A DNA stretch of 64,000 bases from Aureimonas sp. AU20 (GTDB lineage Bacteria; Pseudomonadota; Alphaproteobacteria; Rhizobiales; Rhizobiaceae), in the NCBI RefSeq assembly GCF_001442755.1, contig NZ_CP006367.1:434001-498000 (forward strand), in the 5' to 3' direction. Within the stretch, counting starts at the first letter, position 1. The number at the start of each line of letters is the position of its first letter. The translations under genes and the position numbers were made by a program. Of the stretch, positions 1 through 8,724 are shown in pieces. The notes under the pieces are model-generated. The model saw only the letters and a list, made by a program, of their open reading frames with translations, searched no databases and was not told the DNA's origin.

Positions 1-64
1 TGGCCGTGCCGAGGCTGAGAACGGGCACTTTCAGGCCGGATTGGCCGAACCGCCGATACTCCAT
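1..64 (-). CDS. Aldo/keto reductase, N-terminal fragment (runs off the left edge)
   Basis: Reading the minus strand from an ATG at 64 gives 21 residues beginning MEYRRFGQSGLKVPVLSLG, the usual first beta strand of aldo/keto reductases (NADPH-dependent carbonyl reductases with a TIM-barrel fold). A good Shine-Dalgarno AAGGAG lies about 8 nt upstream of the ATG. The rest of the gene lies outside the window, so catalytic residues and substrate cannot be judged. The family call is by recognition of the N-terminal motif only. Confidence 0.75.
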   Translation of the reverse strand, partial: MEYRRFGQSGLKVPVLSLGTA

Positions 65-638
65 GGGATGGGCTCCTTGTCAGCGGCTTAAGCCGGGCCT
101 CGCCCGCCGCCATCCGCTCTATTAGAAGGCCGACTTAGCGCCTGGCGGGGTGCGGGGAAGGGCGGGCGCGGGTTAGAAACGCGGCTTGGCGGAGATGAGG
201 ACGAAGCCGCCTCGGGAGGAAATCTGCCGCATAGTTTGGCCCGGTGTCTCGTCGTCGGAAGCAGAGCTTCCGGCTCCTGAGCGACGTTCCCCATCAAGCG
301 ATCACCTTGAATGATGCTAAGGCCTGAGAACAGGTAAACCCTCCGCTGGCGGGGCAACCTTTTCGTCCGCTCGGCAACTGTCACACGCCTGAATTGTTCG
401 CCGATGTTTCTGTTTGTGATCGCAAATGTCGCGCTTCCACTCCGTAGCCTGAGGCGCAGGCCTTGACTTCACGCACGTTCTCACACACCCCTGACGCGAA
501 ATTTCGTCCGATCCACTGACCAGCGACACTGAGCTTTCGAGAGTTGCCTTCGGCGTGGCGAACACGGCGGCGCGGCTTCGCAGGCTCGTGTGCGAGAGCG
601 CGCCGAGACCGATGACCCCACACAATCCGACGACGGGA
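65..638. other. Intergenic region, no gene recognised
   Basis: A 574-bp gap between the divergent aldo/keto reductase start and the first lipoprotein. The open frames crossing it on the minus strand are arginine- and alanine-rich, lack family motifs and run into the lipoprotein genes on the other strand, so they look like shadows. Promoters for both flanking genes must lie here, but I could not pick a convincing -35/-10 pair. Confidence 0.5.
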
Positions 639-980
639 ATGAAGAGCTTCAAAGCGGCCTTGGCGGTGAGCGGCCTCATGCTTCTTGGCGGCTGCGTAAG
701 CGCCACGCAATATGCCGCGACCTCGGAGGCCTTGAAGGGCAGCCCGGCTCTTCGGCGCGACGGGGTCGAGAGCTGCATCAAGCGCAATCGCGTCACGCCC
801 GCGCAGAAGGATCTCATGCGCAAGCTGATGAATCTCGCGCCGGGCAGCAATGTCGACCGGGTCGCCTGCGAGCGGCTGATCGGCGGCATAGCGTCGGGCA
901 GGCTCACCCATGAGGACTACCGGAACACGGTAACGGGCCACGTGACCCCGCAGGTCATCCGCGTTCTTCAGGCCCGGTAG
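639..980 (+). CDS. Small putative lipoprotein (first of a tandem pair)
   Basis: The start is placed at the ATG giving MKSFKAALAVSGLMLLGGC, a short type II signal peptide with lipobox LLGGC, so the mature 113-residue precursor would be lipid-anchored in the envelope. Upstream in-frame starts would bury the signal peptide. The mature part is about 95 residues, with two further Cys near residues 48 and 78. It is clearly paralogous to the next gene: both share a YAA-SEA---SPAL segment, a Cys-centred helix, and end IRVLQAR / YRVIQGR. I do not recognise a named domain and assign no function. Confidence 0.65.
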   Translation: MKSFKAALAVSGLMLLGGCVSATQYAATSEALKGSPALRRDGVESCIKRNRVTPAQKDLMRKLMNLAPGSNVDRVACERLIGGIASGRLTHEDYRNTVTGHVTPQVIRVLQAR

Positions 981-1035
981 ACTCCGGCCAGGGCATTCCG
1001 ATGCCGACCGACCGCGAAAGAATAGGACGAGAACG

Positions 1036-1395
1036 ATGAGCCTTCCGCGACCCCTCCTGCCGACCATGGCGGTGGGATGCCTCATGCTGCTCGGCGGCTG
1101 CACGACCTCCACGGACTACGCGGCCGCCTCGGAAGCGATGCGCAACAGCCCCGCGCTTCTGGCCGACCGGATCGACGCCTGCACCAAGTCCTATCGTGCC
1201 TCGCCGGCCGAAACGAACAGCCTGCGCCAGGAAATGAAGCTTCCCGTCGGAACGAGCGAGGCGACCGTCGCCTCGACGGCCTGCTGGCGGGGCCTCACCG
1301 CCATCGCGCAAGGCCGCATGACCTATGACGACTTCATGACGCTGTTCACGGAAATGCCCAGGCCGATCGTCTACCGCGTCATACAAGGTCGCTGA
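1036..1395 (+). CDS. Small putative lipoprotein (second of a tandem pair)
   Basis: This 119-residue protein opens with a hydrophobic signal ending LMLLGGC, a textbook lipobox, preceded by a purine-rich ribosome site (AGGACGAG) before the ATG. It aligns over its whole mature length with the preceding lipoprotein (YAAASEAM-NSPAL, an internal Cys, and C-terminal YRVIQGR). The gap between the genes is about 55 bp, so they are probably co-transcribed. Sequence divergence between the copies is high, so the duplication is old. Function unknown; envelope location is inferred from the lipobox. Confidence 0.7.
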   Translation: MSLPRPLLPTMAVGCLMLLGGCTTSTDYAAASEAMRNSPALLADRIDACTKSYRASPAETNSLRQEMKLPVGTSEATVASTACWRGLTAIAQGRMTYDDFMTLFTEMPRPIVYRVIQGR

Positions 1396-1542
1396 GGGCG
1401 CGGCACATCCATCAAGACGTTTTCGCCACGTGGCGGGGACGGCCACCTTGCCCTCCCCGCCGCTTGAAAACCTGCAAGGTCAGGGGAAGGGCTCCGTGAA
1501 ACAGACGGGGCCGCCGCCACGCCGCAGCCCTCCGCTTCAACC

Positions 1543-2106
1543 TCACACCTCGGATTCGAGGCTTTCCAGCACCACGTTGTCGTTGGTGTAGATGCAGATC
1601 TCGCCCGCGATCTTCATCGCCCGGCGCGCGATCTCCTCGGCGCCGAAATCTGTCTCGGCCAGGGCGCGCGCCGCCGCAAGGGCGTAGTTGCCGCCCGAGC
1701 CGATCGCCATCACGCCGTTCTCGGGCTCCAAGACGTCGCCATTGCCGGTCAGCGTCAGCGTCACCTGCCGGTCCGCCACGATCATCATCGCCTCCAGCCG
1801 CCGGAGATAGCGATCCGTGCGCCAGTCCTTGGCCAGTTCCACACAGGCGCGCGTCAGCTGGTCGGGATATTGCTCGAGCTTCGCCTCCAGCCGCTCCAGA
1901 AGCGTGAACGCGTCCGCCGTCGCGCCCGCGAAGCCCGCGATCACCTGCCCGTTCTTGCCGAGCCGGCGCACCTTCTTCGCGTTGCCCTTCATCACCGTGT
2001 TGCCCAGCGACACCTGCCCGTCGCCCGCCACCACCACCACGCCGTTCTTGCGAACGGTCACGATCGTCGTGGAATACATCTGCGCGGGATCGTGGCGTTC
2101 CATCAT
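1543..2106 (-). CDS. hslV: ATP-dependent protease peptidase subunit HslV
   Basis: HslV (ClpQ) forms the double-hexamer proteolytic core of the HslUV protease, with an N-terminal catalytic threonine. Here the motif [19 protein letters not shown] begins at residue 13, so about 12 residues ([12 protein letters not shown]) must be removed to expose Thr. Such short propeptides are known in other alphaproteobacterial HslV proteins. Diagnostic segments [28 protein letters not shown] and [16 protein letters not shown] are all present. Length is 187 aa, normal for the family. Two adjacent ATG codons (2106 and 2103) could start it. Its partner hslU is not adjacent; it lies near 15.6 kb on the other strand. 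Confidence 0.96.
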   Translation of the reverse strand: MMERHDPAQMYSTTIVTVRKNGVVVVAGDGQVSLGNTVMKGNAKKVRRLGKNGQVIAGFAGATADAFTLLERLEAKLEQYPDQLTRACVELAKDWRTDRYLRRLEAMMIVADRQVTLTLTGNGDVLEPENGVMAIGSGGNYALAAARALAETDFGAEEIARRAMKIAGEICIYTNDNVVLESLESEV

Positions 2107-2160
2107 CTCTCATGCCCTTTCAACCAAACTCCGGCCCCATATGGGTGGCCAGGGGCACCC

Positions 2161-2407
2161 GCGCCAAGGGGGCGGGCGTGGGTCGTGGGCAAGGCGGGGC
2201 TGCCGCCCCGAACCCCGCCCGGGGCCTGACGCCCCGGAGCCCCCGCTTTCCTTTGGGACTCTTTTCCGAAGTTCGGGAGGGCCTGCGGTCCTCCCGAACT
2301 TCGGACACAAGCTCGAAAGGAAACGGGGTCCAGGGGCCTCGGCCCCTGGCAGGGGTGCAGGGGACGGCCGTCCCCTGCCTTCCCCCACGCCCGCGCCCCC
2401 TTGGCGC
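2161..2407. repeat. Long imperfect palindrome between hslV and hisB
   Basis: The 353-bp gap between hslV and hisB is filled by a GC-rich nested inverted repeat. The core is a perfect 15-bp arm CCGAAGTTCGGGAGG (2266-2280) and its complement (2290-2304) around a 9-nt loop. The outer arms pair 2161-2182 (GCGCCAAGGGGGCG...) with 2382-2407. Smaller hairpins lie inside each arm (for example GGGGACGGCCGTCCCC near 2361). GC-rich dispersed palindromes of this style occur in many high-GC alphaproteobacteria. No protein-coding signal is apparent. It could act as a bidirectional terminator between the divergent genes or be a mobile repeat. Confidence 0.7.
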
Positions 2408-2459
2408 GCGGCCCTCGGCCCCTGTATGAAGCCAGAAGGACGGATACGAGGATCAGGGC

Positions 2460-3068
2460 ATGAGCGGCACGGCGGGTCGGCGCGACGGGGCGGTGGAGCG
2501 GGCGACGAAGGAAACGCAGATCCGCGTGGCGGTGGATCTCGACGGGCAGGGCCGGGCGAGCGTGGCGACGGGCGTCGGCTTCTTCGACCATATGCTGGAC
2601 CATCTGGCGCGCCATTCCTTGATGGACATCCGGGTCGAGGCCAAGGGCGATCTCCATGTGGACGATCACCACACGGTGGAGGATGTCGGCATCGCGCTGG
2701 GTCAGGCGATCCGCCAGGCGATGGGCGAGCGGCGGGGCATCCGGCGCTATGCCTCGCTGGATCTGGCGATGGACGAGACGCTGACGCGCGCGGCGGTGGA
2801 CGTGTCGGGCCGGCCCTTCCTTGTGTTCCGCACGCGCTTTCCGACCGAGAAGATCGGCACGTTCGACACGCAGCTGGTGCGCGAGTTCTTCCAGGCCTTC
2901 GCGATGAACGCCGGGCTGACGCTGCATATCGAGACGCTCTACGGCGAGAACTCGCACCACATCGCCGAGACCTGCTTCAAGGCGGTGGCGCGGGTCTTGG
3001 GCGACGCGTTGCAGATCGACGCGCGGCAGGCCGATCTCGTACCCTCCACCAAGGGCGTTCTGGCATGA
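2460..3068 (+). CDS. hisB: Imidazoleglycerol-phosphate dehydratase HisB
   Basis: Catalyses the sixth step of histidine biosynthesis, dehydrating imidazole glycerol phosphate to imidazole acetol phosphate in the cytoplasm. The two metal-binding signatures are present: [10 protein letters not shown] near residues 68-77 and NSHHIAET near residues 160-168, plus the [12 protein letters not shown] motif near residue 41. At 202 aa it is the stand-alone dehydratase, not the bifunctional phosphatase fusion. It heads the run hisB-DUF2628-hisH-hisA on the plus strand. Confidence 0.96.
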   Translation: MSGTAGRRDGAVERATKETQIRVAVDLDGQGRASVATGVGFFDHMLDHLARHSLMDIRVEAKGDLHVDDHHTVEDVGIALGQAIRQAMGERRGIRRYASLDLAMDETLTRAAVDVSGRPFLVFRTRFPTEKIGTFDTQLVREFFQAFAMNAGLTLHIETLYGENSHHIAETCFKAVARVLGDALQIDARQADLVPSTKGVLA

Positions 3069-3093
3069 GGAGCCGGATGAAAGGCGGGGGCGC

Positions 3094-3573
3094 ATGAAGC
3101 GGTTTCGCGTCTTCGAGCCGGCGAGCGCGGCGGGCGCCAGCGACGAGGCGCGCTTCGTGCGGGACGGGTTCTCGTTCTGGGCCTTTCTCGTTCCCGCGCT
3201 CTGGCTTCTGTGGAACCGCCTGTTTCTGGCGGCCATCGCCGTCTTCGCGCTGCAGGTGCTGATCGGCTGGCAGGGGCGCGCGGAGGGCTTCCTCGTGGCC
3301 GAGTTCGCGCTGTCGCTGCTCTTGGGGCTGCTCGTCGCGCTGGAGGGCCCGAGCCTTCGCGCCTGGAAGCTCAGGCGCCAGGGCTGGCGCGAGACGGCGG
3401 CGCTGCTGGCGAGTGACCCGGCGGAAGCGGAGCTGCGCTACTACGCGGCGATGGAACGGGACGGAGCGGGCGAGACGCGAACGCTCTCGGCCACCGACGT
3501 CGCCTCCCTCGCCAATCTTGCTGCCGAGCGCGCCTTGATCCAACAGGCGCGCGCTTCTTCGGACCCGACCTGA
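3094..3573 (+). CDS. DUF2628 family membrane protein in the his operon
   Basis: A 159-residue protein resembling DUF2628: a short soluble N-terminus with the pattern [24 protein letters not shown], followed by two to three hydrophobic segments (about residues 27-45, 47-62 and 68-88) and a charged C-terminal tail. The gene starts 25 bp after hisB, and its TGA overlaps the hisH ATG (TGATG), so it is translationally coupled to hisH. DUF2628 genes sit at this same place between hisB and hisH in other Hyphomicrobiales. Its role is unknown; no histidine-pathway activity is implied by the sequence. Confidence 0.8.
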   Translation: MKRFRVFEPASAAGASDEARFVRDGFSFWAFLVPALWLLWNRLFLAAIAVFALQVLIGWQGRAEGFLVAEFALSLLLGLLVALEGPSLRAWKLRRQGWRETAALLASDPAEAELRYYAAMERDGAGETRTLSATDVASLANLAAERALIQQARASSDPT

Positions 3574-4226
3574 TGCCGACACTTGCGATCATCGACTACG
3601 GATCGGGCAATCTCCGCTCCGCCACCAAGGCCTTCGAGCGCGCGGCGCGCGAGGCCGAACTCGACATGGACATCCGGCTGACGGACGATCCGAGGATCGT
3701 GCGCGAGGCCGACCGCGTCGTGCTGCCCGGCGTCGGCGCCTATGCCGATTGCCGCGCGGGGCTGCGCGCGGTGGAGGGCATGGAGGAGGCGCTGCTCCAT
3801 GCCGTGGAGCGCCAGGGGCGGCCGTTCCTCGGCATCTGCGTCGGCATGCAGCTCATGGCCGAGCGCGGGCTGGAAAAGACGATCACGCCGGGCTTCGGCT
3901 GGATCAGCGGCGACGTGGAGCCGATCGTGCCGAGCGACCCGAAGCTGAAGGTTCCGCAGATCGGCTGGAACACGATCGAAGTGCGCCACGACCACGCCTT
4001 GCTCGCCGGCATCCCGACGGGGGACGCGGGCCTGCACGCCTATTTCGTGCATTCCTACCATCTCGTGCCGCGCGAGGAGGCGCAGGTCATCGCCACGGTC
4101 GACTACGGCGGCCCGGTCACCGCCATCGTGGCGAACGGCAACAAGCTCGGCACCCAGTTCCACCCCGAAAAGAGCCAGACCCTCGGTCTGGCGCTTCTCG
4201 CCAACTTCCTGAAGTGGAAGCCCTGA
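3573..4226 (+). CDS. hisH: Imidazole glycerol phosphate synthase glutaminase subunit HisH
   Basis: Class I glutamine amidotransferase that supplies ammonia to HisF. The nucleophile motif GICVGMQLM is near residues 88-96, and the His-Glu pair is in TQFHPEKSQ near residues 190-198. The N-terminus [11 protein letters not shown] is typical. At 217 aa it is full length. The start overlaps the previous stop (TGATG), and its own TGA overlaps the hisA ATG in the same way. This is tight coupling within the operon. Confidence 0.96.
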   Translation: MPTLAIIDYGSGNLRSATKAFERAAREAELDMDIRLTDDPRIVREADRVVLPGVGAYADCRAGLRAVEGMEEALLHAVERQGRPFLGICVGMQLMAERGLEKTITPGFGWISGDVEPIVPSDPKLKVPQIGWNTIEVRHDHALLAGIPTGDAGLHAYFVHSYHLVPREEAQVIATVDYGGPVTAIVANGNKLGTQFHPEKSQTLGLALLANFLKWKP

Positions 4227-4960
4227 TGCCCATTCTCTTTCCCGCCATCGATCTGAAGGATGGCGAATGCGTGCGCCTGAAGCTCGGGCTGATGGAGGAG
4301 GCGACGGTCTACAACGCCGATCCGGCGGCGCAGGCGCTGAGCTTCAAGCACCAGGGCTTCACGCATCTGCACGTGGTCGATCTCAATGGCGCCTTCGAAG
4401 GGCGGGCGGTGAACGCTGAGGCGGTGGACGCGATCCTCGCCAGCGTCGGCGGCGACATGAAGGTGCAGCTCGGCGGCGGCATCCGGCGCATGGAGGATAT
4501 CGAGCGCTGGCTGGACAAGGGCCTGTCGCGCGTCATTCTCGGCACCGTGGCGGTGCGCGATCCCGATCTGGTGCGCGAGGCGGCCCGGCGCTTTCCCGGC
4601 AAGATCGCCGTCGGCATCGACGCCAAGGGCGGCTATGTCGCGGTGGAGGGCTGGGCGGAATCCTCGACGCTGACCGCGATCGATCTCGCCCGCCGCTTCG
4701 AGGACGCCGGCGTTTCCGCCGTGATCTACACCGATATCGACCGCGACGGCATTCTGGCCGGCATCAACTGGGCGTCCACCATCGAGCTGGCCCAGGCCGT
4801 CGGCATTCCGGTGATCGCCTCCGGGGGCCTTGCCTCCATGGCGGATATCGACACGCTGGCGAGCCCGGAGGCGACGATCCTGGAAGGCGCCATCACCGGC
4901 CGCGCGCTCTATGACGGGCGCATCGACCCGGCCGAAGCGCTGGGCCGGCTGACGCTCTAA
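4226..4960 (+). CDS. hisA: ProFAR isomerase HisA
   Basis: 1-(5-phosphoribosyl)-5-[(5-phosphoribosylamino)methylideneamino]imidazole-4-carboxamide isomerase, 244 aa, a TIM barrel. The paired catalytic aspartates are recognisable in [14 protein letters not shown] (residue 8) and in [12 protein letters not shown] (near residues 170-180). Phosphate-binding loops GGGIRR and ASGGLAS are present. The start ATG overlaps the hisH TGA. The gene is the last on the plus strand before an opposing DUF4142 gene separates it from hisF. Confidence 0.96.
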   Translation: MPILFPAIDLKDGECVRLKLGLMEEATVYNADPAAQALSFKHQGFTHLHVVDLNGAFEGRAVNAEAVDAILASVGGDMKVQLGGGIRRMEDIERWLDKGLSRVILGTVAVRDPDLVREAARRFPGKIAVGIDAKGGYVAVEGWAESSTLTAIDLARRFEDAGVSAVIYTDIDRDGILAGINWASTIELAQAVGIPVIASGGLASMADIDTLASPEATILEGAITGRALYDGRIDPAEALGRLTL

Positions 4961-4964
4961 TGCC

Positions 4965-4998
4965 AAAAAAGGGCAGGCGCCTCGCGGCCCCTGCCCTT
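4965..4998 (-). terminator. Intrinsic terminator, best oriented for the DUF4142 gene
   Basis: A hairpin with 9-bp arms AAGGGCAGG (4969-4977) and CCTGCCCTT (4990-4998). On the minus strand the stem is followed directly by a run of six T (4970-4965), so it fits a rho-independent terminator for the DUF4142 gene that stops at 5028. On the plus strand the T tract is absent, so for hisA it would be weak. Confidence 0.75.
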
Positions 4999-5027
4999 GT
5001 CTGATCGAGACGAAGCCGTGTCGCGCG

Positions 5028-5570
5028 TTACGCGGCGCGGACCTTGCCCAGCATCTCACGATGCATTTCCAGCGTCGGCAGCGTCTGCGCGGCGAAGGTC
5101 TTCACCGGGCCGGTCTCGCCGTTCTGCGAATAGCCCTGGAACAGCCCGATCGTCTCGTCATGCGCGGCAAGCTGCTGCTGGAGATAGAGCGCGCTGAACT
5201 GCGCGCCGGAGGCGGCGCGGAGCTGCTCCAGCATCTGCTCGTGCTTGGGGTCGAGCCGGCTCGGCAGATCGCTCTTCGGGCCAGCGGCGAGTGCGGCCTT
5301 CAGATCGGCGCCGGCTTTGGTGTGGTCGTCGATCATGTGCTGGGCAAAGCGCTTGACCTCCGCGCTGCTCGACTTTTCCAGCGCGAGCTTGCTGGACTCG
5401 ATCTCGAACATGTTGGACGAAACGGCCATGCGAACGAAGTCGTCCTGCCCGGTCGCGGCCTTGATGTTGGTCGGCGAGCCGGCGGCGGGAGTGACGGCCT
5501 GCTGGGCCTGCGCGGCGATCGGCATGGCGAGCATGGTCGACAGGGCGGCGAGAGCGATGATCTTTTTCAT
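5028..5570 (-). CDS. DUF4142 domain exported protein
   Basis: A 180-residue protein with a clear Sec signal peptide (MKKIIALAALSTMLAMPIAAQAQ, cleavage near residue 22). It is followed by a helical ferritin-like DUF4142 domain: DDFVRMAVSSNMFEIESSKLAL, RFAQHMIDDHTKAGADL, and a C-terminal AAQTLPTLEMHREML helix. Proteins of this family are periplasmic and often linked to stress responses, but their biochemistry is not established. It sits on the minus strand between hisA and hisF and so interrupts the his cluster. A terminator lies just downstream. Confidence 0.85.
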   Translation of the reverse strand: MKKIIALAALSTMLAMPIAAQAQQAVTPAAGSPTNIKAATGQDDFVRMAVSSNMFEIESSKLALEKSSSAEVKRFAQHMIDDHTKAGADLKAALAAGPKSDLPSRLDPKHEQMLEQLRAASGAQFSALYLQQQLAAHDETIGLFQGYSQNGETGPVKTFAAQTLPTLEMHREMLGKVRAA

Positions 5571-6016
5571 GGGGTTTCCTCGAATGTGCGGCGCCAGCGC
5601 CTGAGGCTGGCTGTCGGGGTTTCAACGGCGCATTCGAGGGCTCGTTCCGTCGCGCACTAAGCAATTGTTAAGTCTTACACATTGTTTCACGTGAGACACG
5701 GGCAGGCGGTTCCCGCTGCGGCCGCCTGGAAAATCGGCTCGGCTGGGCATGAGAGGACGATGCAGCCTCCGCCCCACGACACCTATCCGACAGTTCGGTC
5801 TACGACTTCGCAGAAGCGTGGTTCATCGGCTCGGCATCGGACGATCGACGCACCGCCAGCCGGGCCGGAACGGGCCAAGGGCGGTTTCAAAACCCTCGGG
5901 CGCTTGCGCCGCGCCGCCGGCCCGGCGATAAGCACTCGCGAAAACGCGCCCGTGCGCACAAGCTTTCCGTTCTCCCGGCCCGGCCCGTCCGCGCCGGCCC
6001 GACCAAGGTTCGCCCG
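5571..6016. other. Intergenic region upstream of hisF with a parS-like site
   Basis: A 446-bp gap between the divergent DUF4142 and hisF starts. It contains an AT-richer patch near 5655-5690 (possible promoter for the DUF4142 gene) and a near-perfect parS 16-mer described separately. The remainder is GC-rich with no recognisable coding sequence. The long opposite-strand frame through it is a shadow of hisF. Confidence 0.5.
5683..5698. promoter_or_regulatory. parS-like site, one mismatch
   Basis: TGTTTCACGTGAGACA differs from the consensus parS palindrome TGTTTCACGTGAAACA at one position. It lies in the intergenic DNA between the DUF4142 gene and hisF, about 48 kb from parAB. ParB proteins tolerate some single changes in parS, so binding is plausible but not shown. 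Confidence 0.6.
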
Positions 6017-6820
6017 ATGACGCTGAAGGCCCGCATCATCCCCTGTCTCGACGTCAAGGACGGCCGCGTGGTCAAGGGCGTGAACTTCGAGGGCCTTGTG
6101 GACGCAGGCGACCCGGTGGAGGCTGCGCGTCGCTACGACGCCGCCGGGGCGGACGAGCTCTGCTTTCTCGACATCACCGCCTCCTCCGACAATCGCGAGA
6201 CGATCTTCGACGTCGTCGCCCGCACGGCGGAAGCCTGCTTCATGCCGGTGACGGTGGGGGGCGGGGTGCGCGAGGTCGCCGACATCCGCAAGCTGCTGCT
6301 CGCCGGGGCCGACAAGGTCTCGATTAACACGGCGGCGGTGAAGCGGCCCGAATTCGTGGCCGAGGCGGCCGACAAGTTCGGCAACCAGTGCATCGTCGTG
6401 GCGATCGACGCCAAGCGCGTCGCGAGCCCTGAAAACGCGCCGCGCTGGGAAATCTTCACCCATGGCGGGCGCACCGCGACCGGGATCGACGCGGTGGAGT
6501 TCGCCCGGCGCGTGGTCGCGCTCGGCGCGGGCGAGATCCTTCTGACCTCGATGGACCGCGACGGCACCAAGGCCGGCTTCGACATCGGCCTCACCCGCGC
6601 CGTGGCGGACGCGGTGAGCGTGCCGGTGATCGCCTCGGGCGGCGTCGGCTCGCTGGAGCATCTCAGCGCCGGCGTCCTGCAAGGGGGCGCGGCGGCCGTG
6701 CTGGCGGCCTCGATTTTTCATTTCGGCACCTATACGATCGCCGAGGCCAAGCACCATATGGCCGGGGCAGGCATTCCCATGCGCCTCGACGCGGCCCCGG
6801 CCGCGCCGCGCGCCGCCTGA
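6017..6820 (+). CDS. hisF: Imidazole glycerol phosphate synthase cyclase subunit HisF
   Basis: HisF joins ammonia from HisH to PRFAR, producing imidazole glycerol phosphate and AICAR. The N-terminal catalytic Asp is in [16 protein letters not shown] (residue 11) and the second in [13 protein letters not shown] (near residue 177). Phosphate-binding segments TVGGGVR and ASGGVGS are present. At 267 aa it is slightly longer than typical because of an Ala/Pro-rich tail ([10 protein letters not shown]). It leads hisF-hisE-coaA. Confidence 0.96.
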   Translation: MTLKARIIPCLDVKDGRVVKGVNFEGLVDAGDPVEAARRYDAAGADELCFLDITASSDNRETIFDVVARTAEACFMPVTVGGGVREVADIRKLLLAGADKVSINTAAVKRPEFVAEAADKFGNQCIVVAIDAKRVASPENAPRWEIFTHGGRTATGIDAVEFARRVVALGAGEILLTSMDRDGTKAGFDIGLTRAVADAVSVPVIASGGVGSLEHLSAGVLQGGAAAVLAASIFHFGTYTIAEAKHHMAGAGIPMRLDAAPAAPRAA

Positions 6821-6901
6821 CCTTGCCGACGATCCGCCTGCCGACCACGCATGCCGCCCGGCCCCGCTGACCCGGACCCTCCTGCCCCGGAATCCTCGAC
6901 G

Positions 6902-7294
6902 ATGTTCACGCTGTCCGATCTCGAAACCGTCGTCGCCGCGCGTGCGCGTTCGGACGATCCCACCTCCTACACCGCCAAGCTCGCGGCGCGGGGCCTTTCC
7001 AAGGCCGCGCAGAAGCTGGGGGAAGAGGGCGTCGAGACGGTGATCGCGGCGCTGACCGAAGACGACGCGGCGCTGACCGGCGAGGCCGCCGACCTCCTCT
7101 ACCATCTTCTCGTGGTGCTCCATCTGCGCGGCCTGCCGCTTGCCAGCGTGATGGAGGAGCTGCAACGCCGCACGGCGCAGACCGGCCTTCAGGAAAAGGC
7201 CTCGCGCTCGCAAGGCGCACAGCCGAGCGCGCAGGAAGCACAGTCGGACGCGCAAGGGACGCGCCCGGGCTCGCAAGGGGCGCGCCCGGCGTGA
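6902..7294 (+). CDS. hisE: Phosphoribosyl-ATP pyrophosphatase HisE with a repetitive tail
   Basis: HisE hydrolyses PR-ATP to PR-AMP, the second histidine step. The MazG-like helical core is clear: [30 protein letters not shown] and [18 protein letters not shown], with the metal-binding EExxE/ExxD pattern. The start is set at MFTLSDLE because upstream codons encode only Pro/Ala filler. After about residue 98 the protein carries a roughly 30-residue low-complexity tail of degenerate SQGAQP-like repeats that is not part of the family. Its TGA overlaps the coaA ATG. Confidence 0.93.
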   Translation: MFTLSDLETVVAARARSDDPTSYTAKLAARGLSKAAQKLGEEGVETVIAALTEDDAALTGEAADLLYHLLVVLHLRGLPLASVMEELQRRTAQTGLQEKASRSQGAQPSAQEAQSDAQGTRPGSQGARPA

Positions 7295-8253
7295 TGGACA
7301 TGCGGCTGCCCAACCCCGCGCATTCGCCCTACCGCTTCTTCACGGCGGCGGAATGGGCGACCTTTCGCGGCCGCGAGGCCCTGACGCTGGCCGAGGACGA
7401 GGTGCGGCGCCTGCGGTCGCTGGGAGACCGGATCGATCTCGGCGAGGTCGAGCGCATCTATCTCGCCATGTCGCGCTTGCTCTATGCGCATGTGGAATCC
7501 TCGCAGACCCTGTTTCGCCAGCGTCGGCGCTTCCTGCGCGGCTCGGACCAGACCAAGACCCCCTTCGTGATCGGCATTGCCGGCTCGGTGGCGGCGGGCA
7601 AGAGCACCACGGCCCGCATCCTGAAGGAGCTTCTGGCGCGCTGGCCGGGAACACCCAAGGTCGATCTCGTCACCACCGACGGCTTCCTGTTCCCGAACGC
7701 GGTGCTGGAGGCCGAAGGGCTGATGCAGCGCAAGGGCTTTCCCGAGAGCTACGATGTCGGCGCGATCCTGCGCTTTCTCTCAGACCTCAAGGCCGGCGCG
7801 CGCGATGTCACCGCCCCGGTCTATTCGCATTTCGTCTACGATGTCGTGCCGGGCGAACTCATCACGGTGGACCAGCCGGACATCCTGATCTTCGAGGGAC
7901 TGAACGTCCTTCAGGTGCGCGACATGCCCAAGGACGGCAAGTTCGTGCCCTTCGTCTCGGACTTCTTCGACTATTCCATCTATATCGACGCAGAGATCGA
8001 GGACCTGCACCGCTGGTATGTCGCGCGCTTCATGCGCCTGCGCGAAACGGCGTTCCGCGAGGAATCCTCCTTCTTCCATCGCTATTCCAAGATCTCGGAA
8101 GAGGACGCGCTGGAGGTCGCCAACCGGCTTTGGACCACGATCAACGCCAAGAATCTCTACGAGAACATTCTGCCGACGCGACCGCGCGCCGACCTGATCC
8201 TGCGCAAGGGCGGCGATCATCTCGTGGAAGAGGTGGCGCTGCGCAACATCTGA
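7294..8253 (+). CDS. coaA: Type I pantothenate kinase CoaA
   Basis: Phosphorylates pantothenate in the first committed step of coenzyme A synthesis. The Walker A motif [12 protein letters not shown] is near residue 100, followed by [12 protein letters not shown] and [14 protein letters not shown], all characteristic of the bacterial type I enzyme. Length 319 aa is normal. The ATG at 7294 overlaps the hisE stop (TGATG); a GTG three bases upstream is an alternative. The link hisE-coaA is conserved in Hyphomicrobiales. Confidence 0.95.
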   Translation: MDMRLPNPAHSPYRFFTAAEWATFRGREALTLAEDEVRRLRSLGDRIDLGEVERIYLAMSRLLYAHVESSQTLFRQRRRFLRGSDQTKTPFVIGIAGSVAAGKSTTARILKELLARWPGTPKVDLVTTDGFLFPNAVLEAEGLMQRKGFPESYDVGAILRFLSDLKAGARDVTAPVYSHFVYDVVPGELITVDQPDILIFEGLNVLQVRDMPKDGKFVPFVSDFFDYSIYIDAEIEDLHRWYVARFMRLRETAFREESSFFHRYSKISEEDALEVANRLWTTINAKNLYENILPTRPRADLILRKGGDHLVEEVALRNI

Positions 8254-8367
8254 TTTGCCTGACGGATTAACCCTTACGAAATGTTTAGGTTGCCAGTCAG
8301 GCGTTAAGACCTTCATTCTCAAGTTGTGAAGACTCACGATTCGATCAGGCGGTGAAGCGGAGAGCCC

Positions 8368-8691
8368 ATGCTGGAGCGCAGGCAAAAGACACGGCGGCGG
8401 GTGTGCTGGCAGGGCTCGGTCACGGCTGGCCTCACGGACCCGATCCTGTCCGTTCACATCCGCGACATGTCCGAGACGGGCGCGAAGATCCGCCTTCCGA
8501 AGGGCGTCCTGCCGGGGCGCGAGATCGCCTTTCGCGTCGAGCGCACGGGCGACATCCGTCAGGCCGAAGTGATCTGGCGCTCCATGGAGCATTACGGACT
8601 GCGCTTCCATCCCGCCTACGAGGCCACGGGCGAGGACGAGACGCCGGGCGAGCCGCTCGGTGACTGGCTGGCGGACCGCCCGTTTTCCTAG
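8368..8691 (+). CDS. PilZ domain protein (probable c-di-GMP receptor)
   Basis: A 107-residue single-domain protein. It has the two c-di-GMP contact motifs of PilZ: an arginine-rich N-terminal RRQKTRRRVCW (RxxxR) and IRDMSETGAKI (DxSxxG) about 25 residues later. This is followed by the beta-strand pattern REIAFRV...AEVIWRSMEHYGLRF. No signal peptide or other domain. The output is unknown; a diguanylate cyclase is encoded about 3.6 kb downstream, but a link between the two is only an inference. Confidence 0.88.
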   Translation: MLERRQKTRRRVCWQGSVTAGLTDPILSVHIRDMSETGAKIRLPKGVLPGREIAFRVERTGDIRQAEVIWRSMEHYGLRFHPAYEATGEDETPGEPLGDWLADRPFS

Positions 8692-8724
8692 TCTAAAGCC
8701 CCTGCCCCCTTACCCCCGCGCCGT

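Noticed and set aside
936..955. CACGTG-centred palindrome near 941 (GGCCACGTGACC) and others with a CACGTG core
   Set aside because: They lack the TGTTTC/GAAACA flanks of parS; only sites keeping TTTCACGTG and at least 14 of 16 bases were retained.
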